Positions 8,319-16,166 of a DNA stretch of 42,396 bases are shown in pieces. The position numbers and the translations under genes are program-made. The stretch comes from Bacillus sp. SG-1 (GTDB lineage: Bacteria > Bacillota > Bacilli > Bacillales > Bacillaceae_B). Within the stretch, counting starts at the first letter, position 1. Each line of letters starts with the position of its first letter. Where the stretch lies: positions 42,501 to 84,896 of the forward strand of contig NZ_ABCF01000008.1 of assembly GCF_000181495.1 (NCBI RefSeq), given 5' to 3'. Under the pieces are notes generated by a model. That model searched no databases and was not told the DNA's origin. It worked only from the letters and a program-made list of their open reading frames with translations.

Positions 8319-9873
8319 TGAAAAGCATGTCAGGGAAGGTTTGATCTTGCTGGCCGAATGGGAAAAGTTCGGAATTCATACCATCTTGGAAGCAGAGGAT
8401 GGGGAGCAAGCCATTGAACTGATTAAAGAGCATCGTCCGGAAATCATTTTTACCGATATGAGAATGCCGAGAAAAGATGGAATAAGCTTGTTGAAGTGGC
8501 TGCATTCATCTGAACTCCACAGTAAGACGATAGTGGTAAGCGGCTATGATGATTATGAATATATGAGGAATGCTCTTTACTATAAAAGTTTTGATTATAT
8601 CCTTAAGCCGATTGAACCGGAAGTGCTGAACGAAGCATTGGAGAAAGCCGTCAGTGAGTGGAAGGACCAAGCCCGCTCAAGAAAAAGCCAGGTGGAAGAT
8701 AGTCAGGTCCTGAATGAGGTTAAACCTCTCTATTGGGATCGTATGTTTTCCAAACTTTGTCTAACGGGAGGTCTTTCTGAAGCAGCAGAAAACAGGATCA
8801 GGAATGAATATGGTCTATCTTTGACTGATAAGGGAGTGAAAATCGCCTTAATACCCATCAGGCCGTTTGTTGTGAAGGCTTTCCAGTTTGAAGATGAATT
8901 GGCTTTCTTTACATTGAGCAATATTGGGAATGAACTGTTAAGAAGGAGTAATGAGGGTGTCTGCTTTCGCAATATCAACAACGATGAGGAACTCGTCATT
9001 TTAATATGGAATGCAGACAATGCTCCACTATTGATCCAAGATATCCATACGGCCATTTACCAATACAGCAAAGTCAGGCCCATCATGGCTCTGGGAAAAC
9101 ACTCAGCAGATGTGAAAGGGGCTTATGACTCTTCACACCAGGTTTTAAGAAAGCATGACCTTCTGTCGGCAAAGCGGGTCGTGACTGAAGAAGATATACT
9201 AAACACCCCCCTTTTACACCTGCTGGATTATTCAAACGACCTGAAATGGGCGCTCCGTTCCGGCAGCATGGAACAAATCGATACACAAATAAACAGCCTG
9301 TTCAACTTGCTGGAAAAGGATTTTACTTTTTCATTAGACCAAATTGCCACCTGGGACAGGCAATTCGAATTATTGAAAAATAACTGGTTAAAAGAGTATG
9401 AGATTAACAATGAAGTTACATTTGTTAAGAGAGAAGACTACTGGAAGGAAGATGGCACTTTTTCTCTCCCAAAATTCAAAAAAGAAAAAGCGGACGAATT
9501 CAAGGAACTGGTCAAGATACTGTCCGATGCAAAATATCAAAAAGAGAAAAACAGCATGCAGCGGATTGAAGAGTATTTGCAAAAGAATTATCAGGAAGAC
9601 ATTAATCTGCAGGAGATTGCCGACCGGTTTTATCTCAGCAGGGAATATATATCGAGAAAATTCAAGCAGGATTATGATGCCACCATTACCGATTACTTAA
9701 CAAGCATACGGATGGAAAAGGCCAAGAATCTATTGAAAAATCCCTACCTTAAAATCTATGAAGTTGCCTACGGGGTGGGTTATCAAAATGAAAAATACTT
9801 CAGCAAAGTGTTTAAAAAGCATGAAGGCGTGACACCGAACGAATATAGGCAATCTTATTCAACAAAATCTTAA
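8296..9873 (+). CDS. YesN-family response regulator with AraC-type DNA-binding domain
   Basis: The protein has 525 residues. The receiver domain (1-120) carries the acidic pair DD at 7-8, phospho-acceptor Asp54 in FTDMRMP and the conserved Lys in YILKP. A middle region of about 300 residues has no recognised domain. The C-terminal 100 residues hold two helix-turn-helix motifs of the AraC/XylS family, ending in the signature GYQNEKYFSKVFKKHEGVTPNEYR. I start at ATG 8296 because GGAAGGTGA lies 5 nt upstream; the in-frame GTG at 8287 sits inside that site. It is co-transcribed with the sensor kinase and probably activates the flanking sugar genes. Confidence 0.94.
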   Translation: MKAIIIDDEKHVREGLILLAEWEKFGIHTILEAEDGEQAIELIKEHRPEIIFTDMRMPRKDGISLLKWLHSSELHSKTIVVSGYDDYEYMRNALYYKSFDYILKPIEPEVLNEALEKAVSEWKDQARSRKSQVEDSQVLNEVKPLYWDRMFSKLCLTGGLSEAAENRIRNEYGLSLTDKGVKIALIPIRPFVVKAFQFEDELAFFTLSNIGNELLRRSNEGVCFRNINNDEELVILIWNADNAPLLIQDIHTAIYQYSKVRPIMALGKHSADVKGAYDSSHQVLRKHDLLSAKRVVTEEDILNTPLLHLLDYSNDLKWALRSGSMEQIDTQINSLFNLLEKDFTFSLDQIATWDRQFELLKNNWLKEYEINNEVTFVKREDYWKEDGTFSLPKFKKEKADEFKELVKILSDAKYQKEKNSMQRIEEYLQKNYQEDINLQEIADRFYLSREYISRKFKQDYDATITDYLTSIRMEKAKNLLKNPYLKIYEVAYGVGYQNEKYFSKVFKKHEGVTPNEYRQSYSTKS

Positions 9874-9891
9874 TAAACGGAGGGTTTACCC

Positions 9892-10617
9892 ATGTTAAAC
9901 GTTACAGTATGGAATGAGAATCGTCATGAACAAAAGAGTGAGAAAGTACGTGAAGTGTATCCCGAAGGTATTCACGGTGCTATTGCATCCTTCTTGGGAG
10001 AAGCATCCTTTAATGTGAAAACGGCTACCCTTGATGAAGAGCAGCATGGTTTGACAGAAGAAGTTCTCAAAGAGACCGATGTCCTGTTGTGGTGGGGACA
10101 TATCGCACATGAGGAAGTATCCGATGAAGTGGTAGAAAGGGTCAGGCAGCGTGTTCTTGATGGAATGGGTCTGATTGTCCTTCACTCCGGCCACTTTTCA
10201 AAGATTTTTAAAGTATTAATGGGGACTTCCTGTGATCTTAAATGGAGGGAAGCGGATGAGAAGGAGCGGATCTGGATAGTGGAACCTAGCCACCCGATCA
10301 CCGAAGGACTGGGAGAATATATCGAACTTGAAAGAGAAGAAATGTACGGGGAGCATTTCGATATCCCTGCCCCTGATGAGCTGGTGATGGTCAGCTGGTT
10401 CGAAGGCGGCGAGGTATTCAGAAGCGGATGTACCTATAAACGCGGCAACGGAAAAGTGTTCTATTTCCGTCCTGGCCATGAAACCTATCCTACCTATCAC
10501 AACAAGGAAGTTCAAAAAGTGATTGTAAACGCAGTGAATTGGGCTTCACCTGTCAAACGAGAAAGACCTGTTTACGGAAATGCAAAACCGCTTGAAACGA
10601 TTAAAGGTTCAAAGTAA
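9892..10617 (+). CDS. ThuA-domain protein, sugar utilisation
   Basis: The protein of 241 residues belongs to the ThuA family, whose fold resembles type 1 glutamine amidotransferases. It begins with the strand [12 protein letters not shown], contains [11 protein letters not shown] and [10 protein letters not shown], and ends with [16 protein letters not shown]. There is no signal peptide. ThuA proteins are found with Gfo/Idh dehydrogenases in disaccharide catabolism; ThuA/ThuB of rhizobia act on trehalose-type sugars through 3-keto derivatives. The ribosome binding site GGAGGG precedes the ATG, 18 bp after the regulator stop, so it may be read through from the two-component genes. The exact reaction is not established for this subfamily; a role with the two downstream dehydrogenases is inferred. 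Confidence 0.88.
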   Translation: MLNVTVWNENRHEQKSEKVREVYPEGIHGAIASFLGEASFNVKTATLDEEQHGLTEEVLKETDVLLWWGHIAHEEVSDEVVERVRQRVLDGMGLIVLHSGHFSKIFKVLMGTSCDLKWREADEKERIWIVEPSHPITEGLGEYIELEREEMYGEHFDIPAPDELVMVSWFEGGEVFRSGCTYKRGNGKVFYFRPGHETYPTYHNKEVQKVIVNAVNWASPVKRERPVYGNAKPLETIKGSK

Positions 10618-11023
10618 AAGGTTATTCGTGAAAACTGATGTTAGTGAAGAAGGTCGGTTTACCTAGATTTCTCTATGTAGTACATTGCTATTTATCCAGG
10701 AATTAAATCCTGATTAAGAAAAGAGCAAGATCGTTTCCTAGCATGCTTTTCTCTTTTATGAATAGGCTGTTTGCTAAAAAATTGTTGCTTTCCACACTAA
10801 CTATTCAGAGTTTCTTACGAAGGGTTGATTGGAGCGTAAGGTGTGCGACCTCCTGCGGGACTAGCGGGACAGGTGAGACCCCACAGGCGCAGCCGAGGAG
10901 GCTCACCGCCCGCCCCGCGGAGTCGCGCACCTGGAGCGGAAATCAACTATCTCATTCAAATAGCAAAAATACTTACGAAAAGAGCTTATAAAAAAGCTAA
11001 GCCATTAACAAGGAGGAAATGAA
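10618..11023. other. Intergenic region holding a palindromic repeat
   Basis: About 400 bp between the ThuA gene and the first dehydrogenase. It contains the GC-rich palindromic repeat at 10825-10946. No clear terminator follows the ThuA gene; an imperfect AAGAAAAG/CTTTTCTCTT pairing lies near 10718-10757. A good ribosome binding site (AAGGAGG) closes the region. Confidence 0.6.
10825..10946. repeat. GC-rich interspersed palindromic repeat, copy 1
   Basis: This 122-bp element has ends TTGATT and AATCAA, with the internal motifs GGAGCG, CTCCTGCGGGA, AGGTGAGACCCC, GAGGAGGCTCACC and GCCCGCCCCGCGG. It is much more GC-rich than its surroundings and can fold on itself. A second copy lies at 20232-20510, carrying an extra 158 bp. 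Elements with this look are scattered in Bacillaceae intergenic regions. No coding capacity is apparent. Confidence 0.8.
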
Positions 11024-12052
11024 ATGAATAAAATCAAAATCGGAGTGGTCGGATGTGGCAGCATCGCGCAGCATCGTCACCTGCCTGAATATGAAAATAA
11101 CGAACATGTTGAAATCGTTGCTGTCTGTGACATCGTCGAAGATCGTGTACAGAAGGTTGCTGAGAAGTATGGAGCCCGTGCCTATACGGATTATGAGGAA
11201 TTGATTGCAGATGGAAAAGTTGAAGCAATCAGCGTCTGTACCCCAAATTACCTGCATGCCCCTATTTCTGTCGCAGCATTAAGAGCAGGCAAGCATGTAT
11301 TGTGTGAAAAACCGATGGCCACTTCTTCTGTAGAAGCACAGGAAATGATTCAAGCAGCAGAGGAGAGCGGAAAAAAACTGATGATTGCACATAACCAGCG
11401 ATTCGTGCCATCTCATGAAAAAGCAAGAAAATTGATAGAGAGCGGTGAATTAGGAAAGATCTACAGTTTCCGTTCAGCTTTTGGACATGGTGGTCCAGAA
11501 GGCTGGAGTGCTGATGGAGCAGACAGCTGGTTCTTTAAGAAAAAAGAAGCATTCATAGGTGCAATGGGTGACCTTGGAGTGCACAAGACTGACTTGCTCC
11601 GCTACATACTTGGTGAAGAGTTTGCCGAAGTTGGTTCCTTCATTGAAACCAGTTCAAAGGAAAATGCGGACGTTGACGATACCGCTGTTTGTGTATTGAA
11701 AACTGAAAGCGGAATCATCGGGACACTGGCAGCAAGCTGGTCATATGTGTCGAAAGAAGATAACTCCACGATCATTTACGGCGAGAAGGCCATCCTGCGC
11801 TTGGAAGACGATCCAGTTCACTCTCTGGTTGTTCAATATGCAACCGGTGAAGTGGTTAAATATGAACTAGGCGGGATTCAGACCAATGAGGAAGGCGGAC
11901 AGAGGAACTCCCATGTCATTGAGCAGTTCGTGGCCAGCATCGTACATGATACTGAGCCGTCCGTTACAGGGGATGAAGGAATGAAGTCTCTGCAAGTAGT
12001 ATTGGCTGCGCTGGAATCGAATGAAACAAAACGAATTGTAAAAATCAACTGA
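11024..12052 (+). CDS. Gfo/Idh/MocA-family NAD(P)-dependent sugar dehydrogenase (1)
   Basis: The protein has 342 residues. The N-terminal Rossmann fold has GVVGCGSIA (residues 7-15). The family catalytic lysine is Lys96 in CEKPMA, and the second half carries the Asp183/His187 pair in GDLGVHKTD. Family members oxidise or reduce sugar hydroxyls at C1, C2 or C3, or inositols. The ribosome binding site is AAGGAGGAAATG. The next dehydrogenase starts 13 bp after the stop and the isomerase follows, so the three form an operon. The pair shares the CEKPMA motif but differs in the catalytic segment, which suggests successive or opposed redox steps on related substrates. Confidence 0.92.
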   Translation: MNKIKIGVVGCGSIAQHRHLPEYENNEHVEIVAVCDIVEDRVQKVAEKYGARAYTDYEELIADGKVEAISVCTPNYLHAPISVAALRAGKHVLCEKPMATSSVEAQEMIQAAEESGKKLMIAHNQRFVPSHEKARKLIESGELGKIYSFRSAFGHGGPEGWSADGADSWFFKKKEAFIGAMGDLGVHKTDLLRYILGEEFAEVGSFIETSSKENADVDDTAVCVLKTESGIIGTLAASWSYVSKEDNSTIIYGEKAILRLEDDPVHSLVVQYATGEVVKYELGGIQTNEEGGQRNSHVIEQFVASIVHDTEPSVTGDEGMKSLQVVLAALESNETKRIVKIN

Positions 12053-12065
12053 GGTGTTATCAACC

Positions 12066-13106
12066 ATGACAAAACTTCGTATGGGGATGATAGGTGTCGG
12101 AGGCATCGCTCAAACCCGCCATATCCCTGCGTATAAGCAACTGACAGATATCGTAACAATTGAAGCGGTCAGTGACATCAATGCCAAGACAGCTGAGGAA
12201 GTGGCTGCCAAATTTGATATCCCCCATGTGTTCAGTGATTATCATGACATGTTCTCCCATGTGGATGCTGTCACAATCTGTACACCGAACAAATTTCATG
12301 CGGAAATTTCAATTGCTGCACTCAAGGCAGGAGTACATGTCTTCTGTGAAAAACCGATGGCCATGTCGCCTGAAGAATGTCAAGATATGATTGTTGCAGC
12401 TGAAGAATCCGGCAAGGTATTGAGCATCGCCTACCATTACCGATTTATGAAAGAATCCCAGGCGGCGAAAAATTTAATAGACCAGAACGAAATAGGCGAA
12501 CCGATCGTCGCAAGAGCCAGAGCCATCCGCCGCCGTAAAGTTCCAGGCTGGGGAGTATTCACGAACAAAGAATTGCAAGGCGGGGGGAGCCTGATCGATT
12601 ATGGTTGTCATTTCCTTGATCTTTCCCTATGGCTGTTAGGCAATCCAACCCCTGTCGAAGTAACAGGAACAGCCTATAATAAACTGAGCAAAATGGCTGA
12701 TGAAGTCAATATGTGGGGAGACTTTGACCGGGAAACGTTCGAAGTGGATGATCACGTAACAGCCTATATCAAGTTTGATAACGGGGCTTCGATGTTATTT
12801 GAAACATCATGGAGTGCCAATGTGAAGAGCGATGAAGAAGTAATGAGCATTTCCGGCTTAACAGGAGGGCTGGACTTGTTCCCTCTTCATCTTAATCAAA
12901 GGAAACACGGCATGCTGTTGAGCAGTAACGTGGATTGGGTACCTGGGGAAGATAATCCGGGTGTACCGCAGGCGGAAAACTTTATCAACAGCTGTCTAGG
13001 GCGTGAAGAACTTCTTGTAAAACCTGAGGAAGCAATGAAAGTATCACAGGTCATTGATGCAATATACCAAAGCAGTGAAAATGGTCATAGCATTCGACTG
13101 CAATAG
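12066..13106 (+). CDS. Gfo/Idh/MocA-family NAD(P)-dependent sugar dehydrogenase (2)
   Basis: The protein has 346 residues, with the Rossmann motif MIGVGGIA (8-15), catalytic Lys96 in CEKPMA and Asp178/His182 in LIDYGCHFLDL. A basic run (RAIRRRKVPGW, about 152-162) is common in the 3-keto-sugar-forming members of the family. I choose ATG 12066 because GAGGTG lies 9 nt upstream; the in-frame GTG at 12054 overlaps that site. It is the second gene of a three-gene operon with another dehydrogenase and a TIM-barrel isomerase. Substrate and the position oxidised are unknown. Confidence 0.92.
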   Translation: MTKLRMGMIGVGGIAQTRHIPAYKQLTDIVTIEAVSDINAKTAEEVAAKFDIPHVFSDYHDMFSHVDAVTICTPNKFHAEISIAALKAGVHVFCEKPMAMSPEECQDMIVAAEESGKVLSIAYHYRFMKESQAAKNLIDQNEIGEPIVARARAIRRRKVPGWGVFTNKELQGGGSLIDYGCHFLDLSLWLLGNPTPVEVTGTAYNKLSKMADEVNMWGDFDRETFEVDDHVTAYIKFDNGASMLFETSWSANVKSDEEVMSISGLTGGLDLFPLHLNQRKHGMLLSSNVDWVPGEDNPGVPQAENFINSCLGREELLVKPEEAMKVSQVIDAIYQSSENGHSIRLQ

Positions 13107-13118
13107 GAGGAAGCGTAT

Positions 13119-14087
13119 ATGAAACTAGGTGTGTTTACCGTTCTATTTTCTCAAAAGAATTTTGAAGAAATGCTGGACTATGTAAAAGAAGCGGGGCTTC
13201 ATGCCGTTGAAATCGGAACAGGCGGCTATCCAGGAAACGCTCATTGTGACTTGGATGCTCTTTTAGAGAGCGAAGAGAAGCGGAAGGATTATTTAGATAA
13301 GGTAACATCGAGGGGGTTGACCATCAGTGCATTCAGCTGTCATGGAAACCCAATTTCTCCTGAGAAAGCGTTCGCTGAAGAGTCCCATGCGGCTCTGGAA
13401 AAAACAATCAAGCTCGCCGGATTAATGAATGTCCCTGTCGTCAACTGTTTCTCAGGAACTGCAGGAGACCATGAAGGGGCGAAACATCCTAACTGGCCGG
13501 TATCTCCTTGGCCTAATGAATATGGCGACATCTTAAAGTGGCAATGGGAAGAAAAGCTCATTCCATACTGGAAGAAGATGGGCAAGCTTGCCGAAGATAA
13601 TAATGTGAAAATCGGCCTTGAACTGCATGGCGGATTCCTTGTCCACACTCCTTACACAATGTTGAAATTACGTGAAGAAACCTGTGAAGCCATCGGTGCC
13701 AACCTGGATCCTAGCCACTTGTGGTGGCAGGGGATCGATCCGGTCGCAGCCATCAAGATCCTTGGGAAAGCAGGCGCCATTCACCATTTCCATGCAAAAG
13801 ATACCTATCTTGACCAGGACAACATCAATATGTACGGTCTGACGGATATGCAGCCATATGGCAGCATCCAAACAAGAGCATGGTCATTCCGTTCAGTCGG
13901 CTGCGGCCACAGTATGCAGGAATGGTCGGATATGATGAGTGCATTAAGGACCTACGGCTATGATTATGTCGTCAGCATCGAGCACGAAGACCCAATCATG
14001 TCGATTGAAGAAGGCTTTATGCGTGCAGTCAAAAATTTGAAGTCGATTTTGATTGAAGAACAGCCTGCAGATATGTGGTGGGTGTAG
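13119..14087 (+). CDS. Sugar phosphate isomerase/epimerase-type TIM barrel
   Basis: The protein of 322 residues belongs to the xylose isomerase-like (AP endonuclease 2) fold. Candidate metal ligands are Glu168 (LELHGG), Asp197 (NLDPSH), His225 (HFHAKD) and Glu288 (SIEHED), the usual pattern for a divalent-metal isomerase or epimerase. Relatives include inositol-pathway isomerases, and proteins of this fold act on 3-keto glycosides in oxidative glycoside cleavage. The gene starts 12 bp after the second dehydrogenase, with the ribosome binding site AGGAGG, and a strong terminator follows, so it closes the operon. The reaction is inferred from fold and context only. Confidence 0.9.
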   Translation: MKLGVFTVLFSQKNFEEMLDYVKEAGLHAVEIGTGGYPGNAHCDLDALLESEEKRKDYLDKVTSRGLTISAFSCHGNPISPEKAFAEESHAALEKTIKLAGLMNVPVVNCFSGTAGDHEGAKHPNWPVSPWPNEYGDILKWQWEEKLIPYWKKMGKLAEDNNVKIGLELHGGFLVHTPYTMLKLREETCEAIGANLDPSHLWWQGIDPVAAIKILGKAGAIHHFHAKDTYLDQDNINMYGLTDMQPYGSIQTRAWSFRSVGCGHSMQEWSDMMSALRTYGYDYVVSIEHEDPIMSIEEGFMRAVKNLKSILIEEQPADMWWV

Positions 14088-14109
14088 GGAAGGACTTTTA
14101 AGAAAGAGG

Positions 14110-14141
14110 GGTACCAATCTAATTGATTGGTGCCTTTTTTG
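14110..14141 (+). terminator. Terminator of the dehydrogenase/isomerase operon
   Basis: GGTACCAATC (14110-14119) pairs with GATTGGTGCC (14125-14134), one G-T, and a run of six T follows. Confidence 0.92.
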
Positions 14142-15099
14142 TTTTCTATTGATTTATGGACGGACATCCCGTGGATCAGGAGCGTGGTGGATCTTCTTAT
14201 GATGTTAGATGGAATGAAGTCCCTCGCGTGTGAAGCGCATGTCGTGATTGTGAGCTTTAGGAAGAAATGATGCCCCGCGCGTCCGGAGCGCATGGCATCA
14301 TTGTGAGTTTTTGGATGAAATGATGCCCCGCGCGGTCGAAGCGTTTGGCATCATTGTGAGCTTTAGGATGAAATGATGCCCCGCGCGGTCGAAGCGCATG
14401 TCATCATTGTGAGTTTTAGGATGAAATGATGCCCCGTGCGTCCGGAGCGCATGTCGTCATTGTGGGTTTTAGGAGGAAATGATGCCCCGGGCGTCCGAAG
14501 CGCATGTCGTCATTGTGGGTTTTAAGAGGAAATGATGCCCCGCGCGCCCGGAGCACATGTCATCATTGTGAGTTTTAGGATGGAATGATGCCCCGCGCGG
14601 TCGAAGCGCATGTCATCATTGTGAGTTTTAGGAGGAAATGATGCCCCGCGTGCCCGGAGCACATGTCATCATTGTGAGTTTTAGGATGGAATGATGCCCC
14701 GCGCGTTCGAAGCGCATGTCGTCATTGTGAGCTTTAAGAGGAAATGATGCCCCGCGCGTTCGAAGCGCATGTCGTCATTGTGGGTTTTAGGATGAAATGA
14801 TGCCCCGTGCGTCCGGAGCGCATGTCGTCATTGTGGGTTTTAGGAGGAAATGATGCCCCGGGCGTCCGAAGCGCATATCGTCATTGTGGGTTTTAAGAGG
14901 AAATGATGCCCCGCGCGCCCGGAGCGCATGTTATCATGTGAGCTTTAAGATGAAATGATGCCCCACGCCCGCTGTTTTCCTAGAAGGAATATACCAATGA
15001 TTAGAAGAATGAGTAGATGACTACTTCAAAATAAGGAATGAGAATGAACCTGAAGTTATTAGAGTTAAAGTGAAAATTGTAGTATAAGGGGTTGGTCGT
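14142..15099. other. Long intergenic region filled by tandem array 1
   Basis: About 960 bp with no gene. Most of it (about 14203-14981) is the 53-bp tandem array described separately. The flanks are unremarkable; the last 120 bp is AT-rich and leads to the next gene. Confidence 0.8.
14203..14981 (+). repeat. Tandem array 1: fourteen 53-bp palindromic units
   Basis: The motif TGATGCCCC recurs at 14268, 14321, 14374, 14427, 14480, 14533, 14586, 14639, 14692, 14745, 14798, 14851, 14904 and 14956, so the period is 53 bp (the last step is 52). A diverged copy precedes them and the last unit is cut short. In each unit arm AATGATG is followed by 23 bp, then CATCATT or CGTCATT, then 16 bp ending in a GGATGA- or GAGGA-like tail. 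The centre of the 23 bp is a dyad (TCCGGA, TTCGAA and variants) flanked by GCG. A period of 53 is not a multiple of three, which rules out a repeat protein. Confidence 0.93.
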
Positions 15100-15489
15100 T
15101 TGGAGAGTTCATTGTTAAAACTGATAGAAGACAATAGAAAGGCGTTTATGTTTTCAAATTATATCTTCTTGGTCCTCTATGGAGGCATAACGTTTCCAAC
15201 AATCTACTCAAGTGATCTCATTTTTATTGCAACCATGATTGTGAGCTATGTTTACCTCAGTGTTATATTCTGTGGACTGTTTGATAGAAACCCATTAGTT
15301 GTGTTTTCTTCAGCATTTTTGTTCAATCTGGTCGGACTCTCGTTGCGAGTTATCTTGGAGTGGGGAGAATACTCAATGACAAGATCTTTAAATTTCTTGA
15401 CTGTAGGATTTCATTTGATCATTATCCCATTGTTCATATTACTTATTTATCTTATATGGCCAAAAATAAAGTTTAAAACTAAATTTTAG
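15100..15489 (+). CDS. Small polytopic membrane protein, unknown
   Basis: The protein has 129 residues with about four transmembrane helices (roughly 20-36, 41-60, 65-85 and 98-118), a short acidic N-terminus and a Lys-rich C-terminal tail. It starts at TTG 15100 with AAGGGG about 8 nt upstream. I do not recognise a family. It lies between tandem array 1 and a convergent small gene and ends in a hairpin shared with that gene. Confidence 0.65.
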   Translation: MESSLLKLIEDNRKAFMFSNYIFLVLYGGITFPTIYSSDLIFIATMIVSYVYLSVIFCGLFDRNPLVVFSSAFLFNLVGLSLRVILEWGEYSMTRSLNFLTVGFHLIIIPLFILLIYLIWPKIKFKTKF

Positions 15490-15490
15490 T

Positions 15491-15528
15491 GAAATGGCTT
15501 GAGTCAAAAACCTCAAGCCATTTCTTGA
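15491..15528. terminator. Hairpin between convergent small genes
   Basis: GAAATGGCTTGAG (15491-15503) pairs perfectly with CTCAAGCCATTTC (15512-15524). The T-run on the plus strand is short. On the minus strand it can serve the 57-residue gene that ends at 15535. Confidence 0.75.
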
Positions 15529-15534
15529 TAGAGA

Positions 15535-15708
15535 CTATTCATGGATTTGCTGTTGCACCTGTTGGATTTTTTGTTGTGCTTTTTCAAGTTCAGTTAGGGC
15601 GAAGTTACATGCTTCTGCCTCACTGCTGCCTGAATTAGCTTGTTTCAAGTGAAGATGTGCTTTATGGATAATATCCTGTGCTTCTTGTAACTCGCTTTTA
15701 AAGTTCAT
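15535..15708 (-). CDS. Small Gln-rich helical protein, 57 residues
   Basis: This short gene reads MNFKSELQEA at its start and ends QQVQQQIHE. It is rich in Gln, Glu, Ala and Lys, with heptad-like spacing, so an alpha-helical or coiled-coil protein is likely; it is soluble, with one Cys. The start is supported by an excellent ribosome binding site (AAAGGGGTGA, about 5 nt before ATG). It resembles the size and composition of small DUF2564-type Bacillus proteins, but I cannot confirm that membership. It converges with the membrane-protein gene at 15100. Confidence 0.7.
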   Translation of the reverse strand: MNFKSELQEAQDIIHKAHLHLKQANSGSSEAEACNFALTELEKAQQKIQQVQQQIHE

Positions 15709-16166
15709 GGCAGTTCACCCCTTTATCAGATCATCTTCTTTATCATGCGTAATCTTCCGTTGAAATACACCCGGATACCTACTTTTTGATTTTATATAAG
15801 TATAGTATTACCTTATAGCGTAGGGTGGTAGAAAGGTGAATTCTTAAGGATTAGATGCTTTTTTTGAAGAAGTTGTTACAACGAAATAATATACTCGCAT
15901 CAACTATACAGGATTCAGCTTTTGTATGGACTGTAATCGTTGAGCACTATTTAGCAATAATATCCAATATAAAATATCTATGATACTATAAGACTCAGAG
16001 ATGACTTAAAGGAGCAATAAATTATGGCAACTATCCTATAATCCAAACTTGATATATATCCCTTTAAACCAAGGGATAAGTATGTCTATTTTTATTATAG
16101 GACGTGCTCTCCAATGAAATATTCATCTCTTTTTGTGTGCGTCCTTCAAACAAGGAGGATAAATAC
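15709..16166. other. AT-rich intergenic region
   Basis: About 460 bp, AT-rich. A 42-codon frame from ATG near 15859 and a five-codon frame after AAAGGAGC near 16012-16038 are visible but neither is convincing. The region ends with AAGGAGG serving the dehydrogenase gene. Confidence 0.5.

Noticed and set aside
12160-12390. ORF overlapping the second dehydrogenase in another frame
   Set aside because: It is a shadow of a gene with clear family motifs.
14203-14981. CRISPR array
   Set aside because: All 53 bp of each unit are repeated, there are no unique spacers and no cas genes in the window.
15859-15987. 42-codon ORF in the intergenic region
   Set aside because: Weak ribosome binding site and no recognisable content; likely chance in AT-rich DNA.
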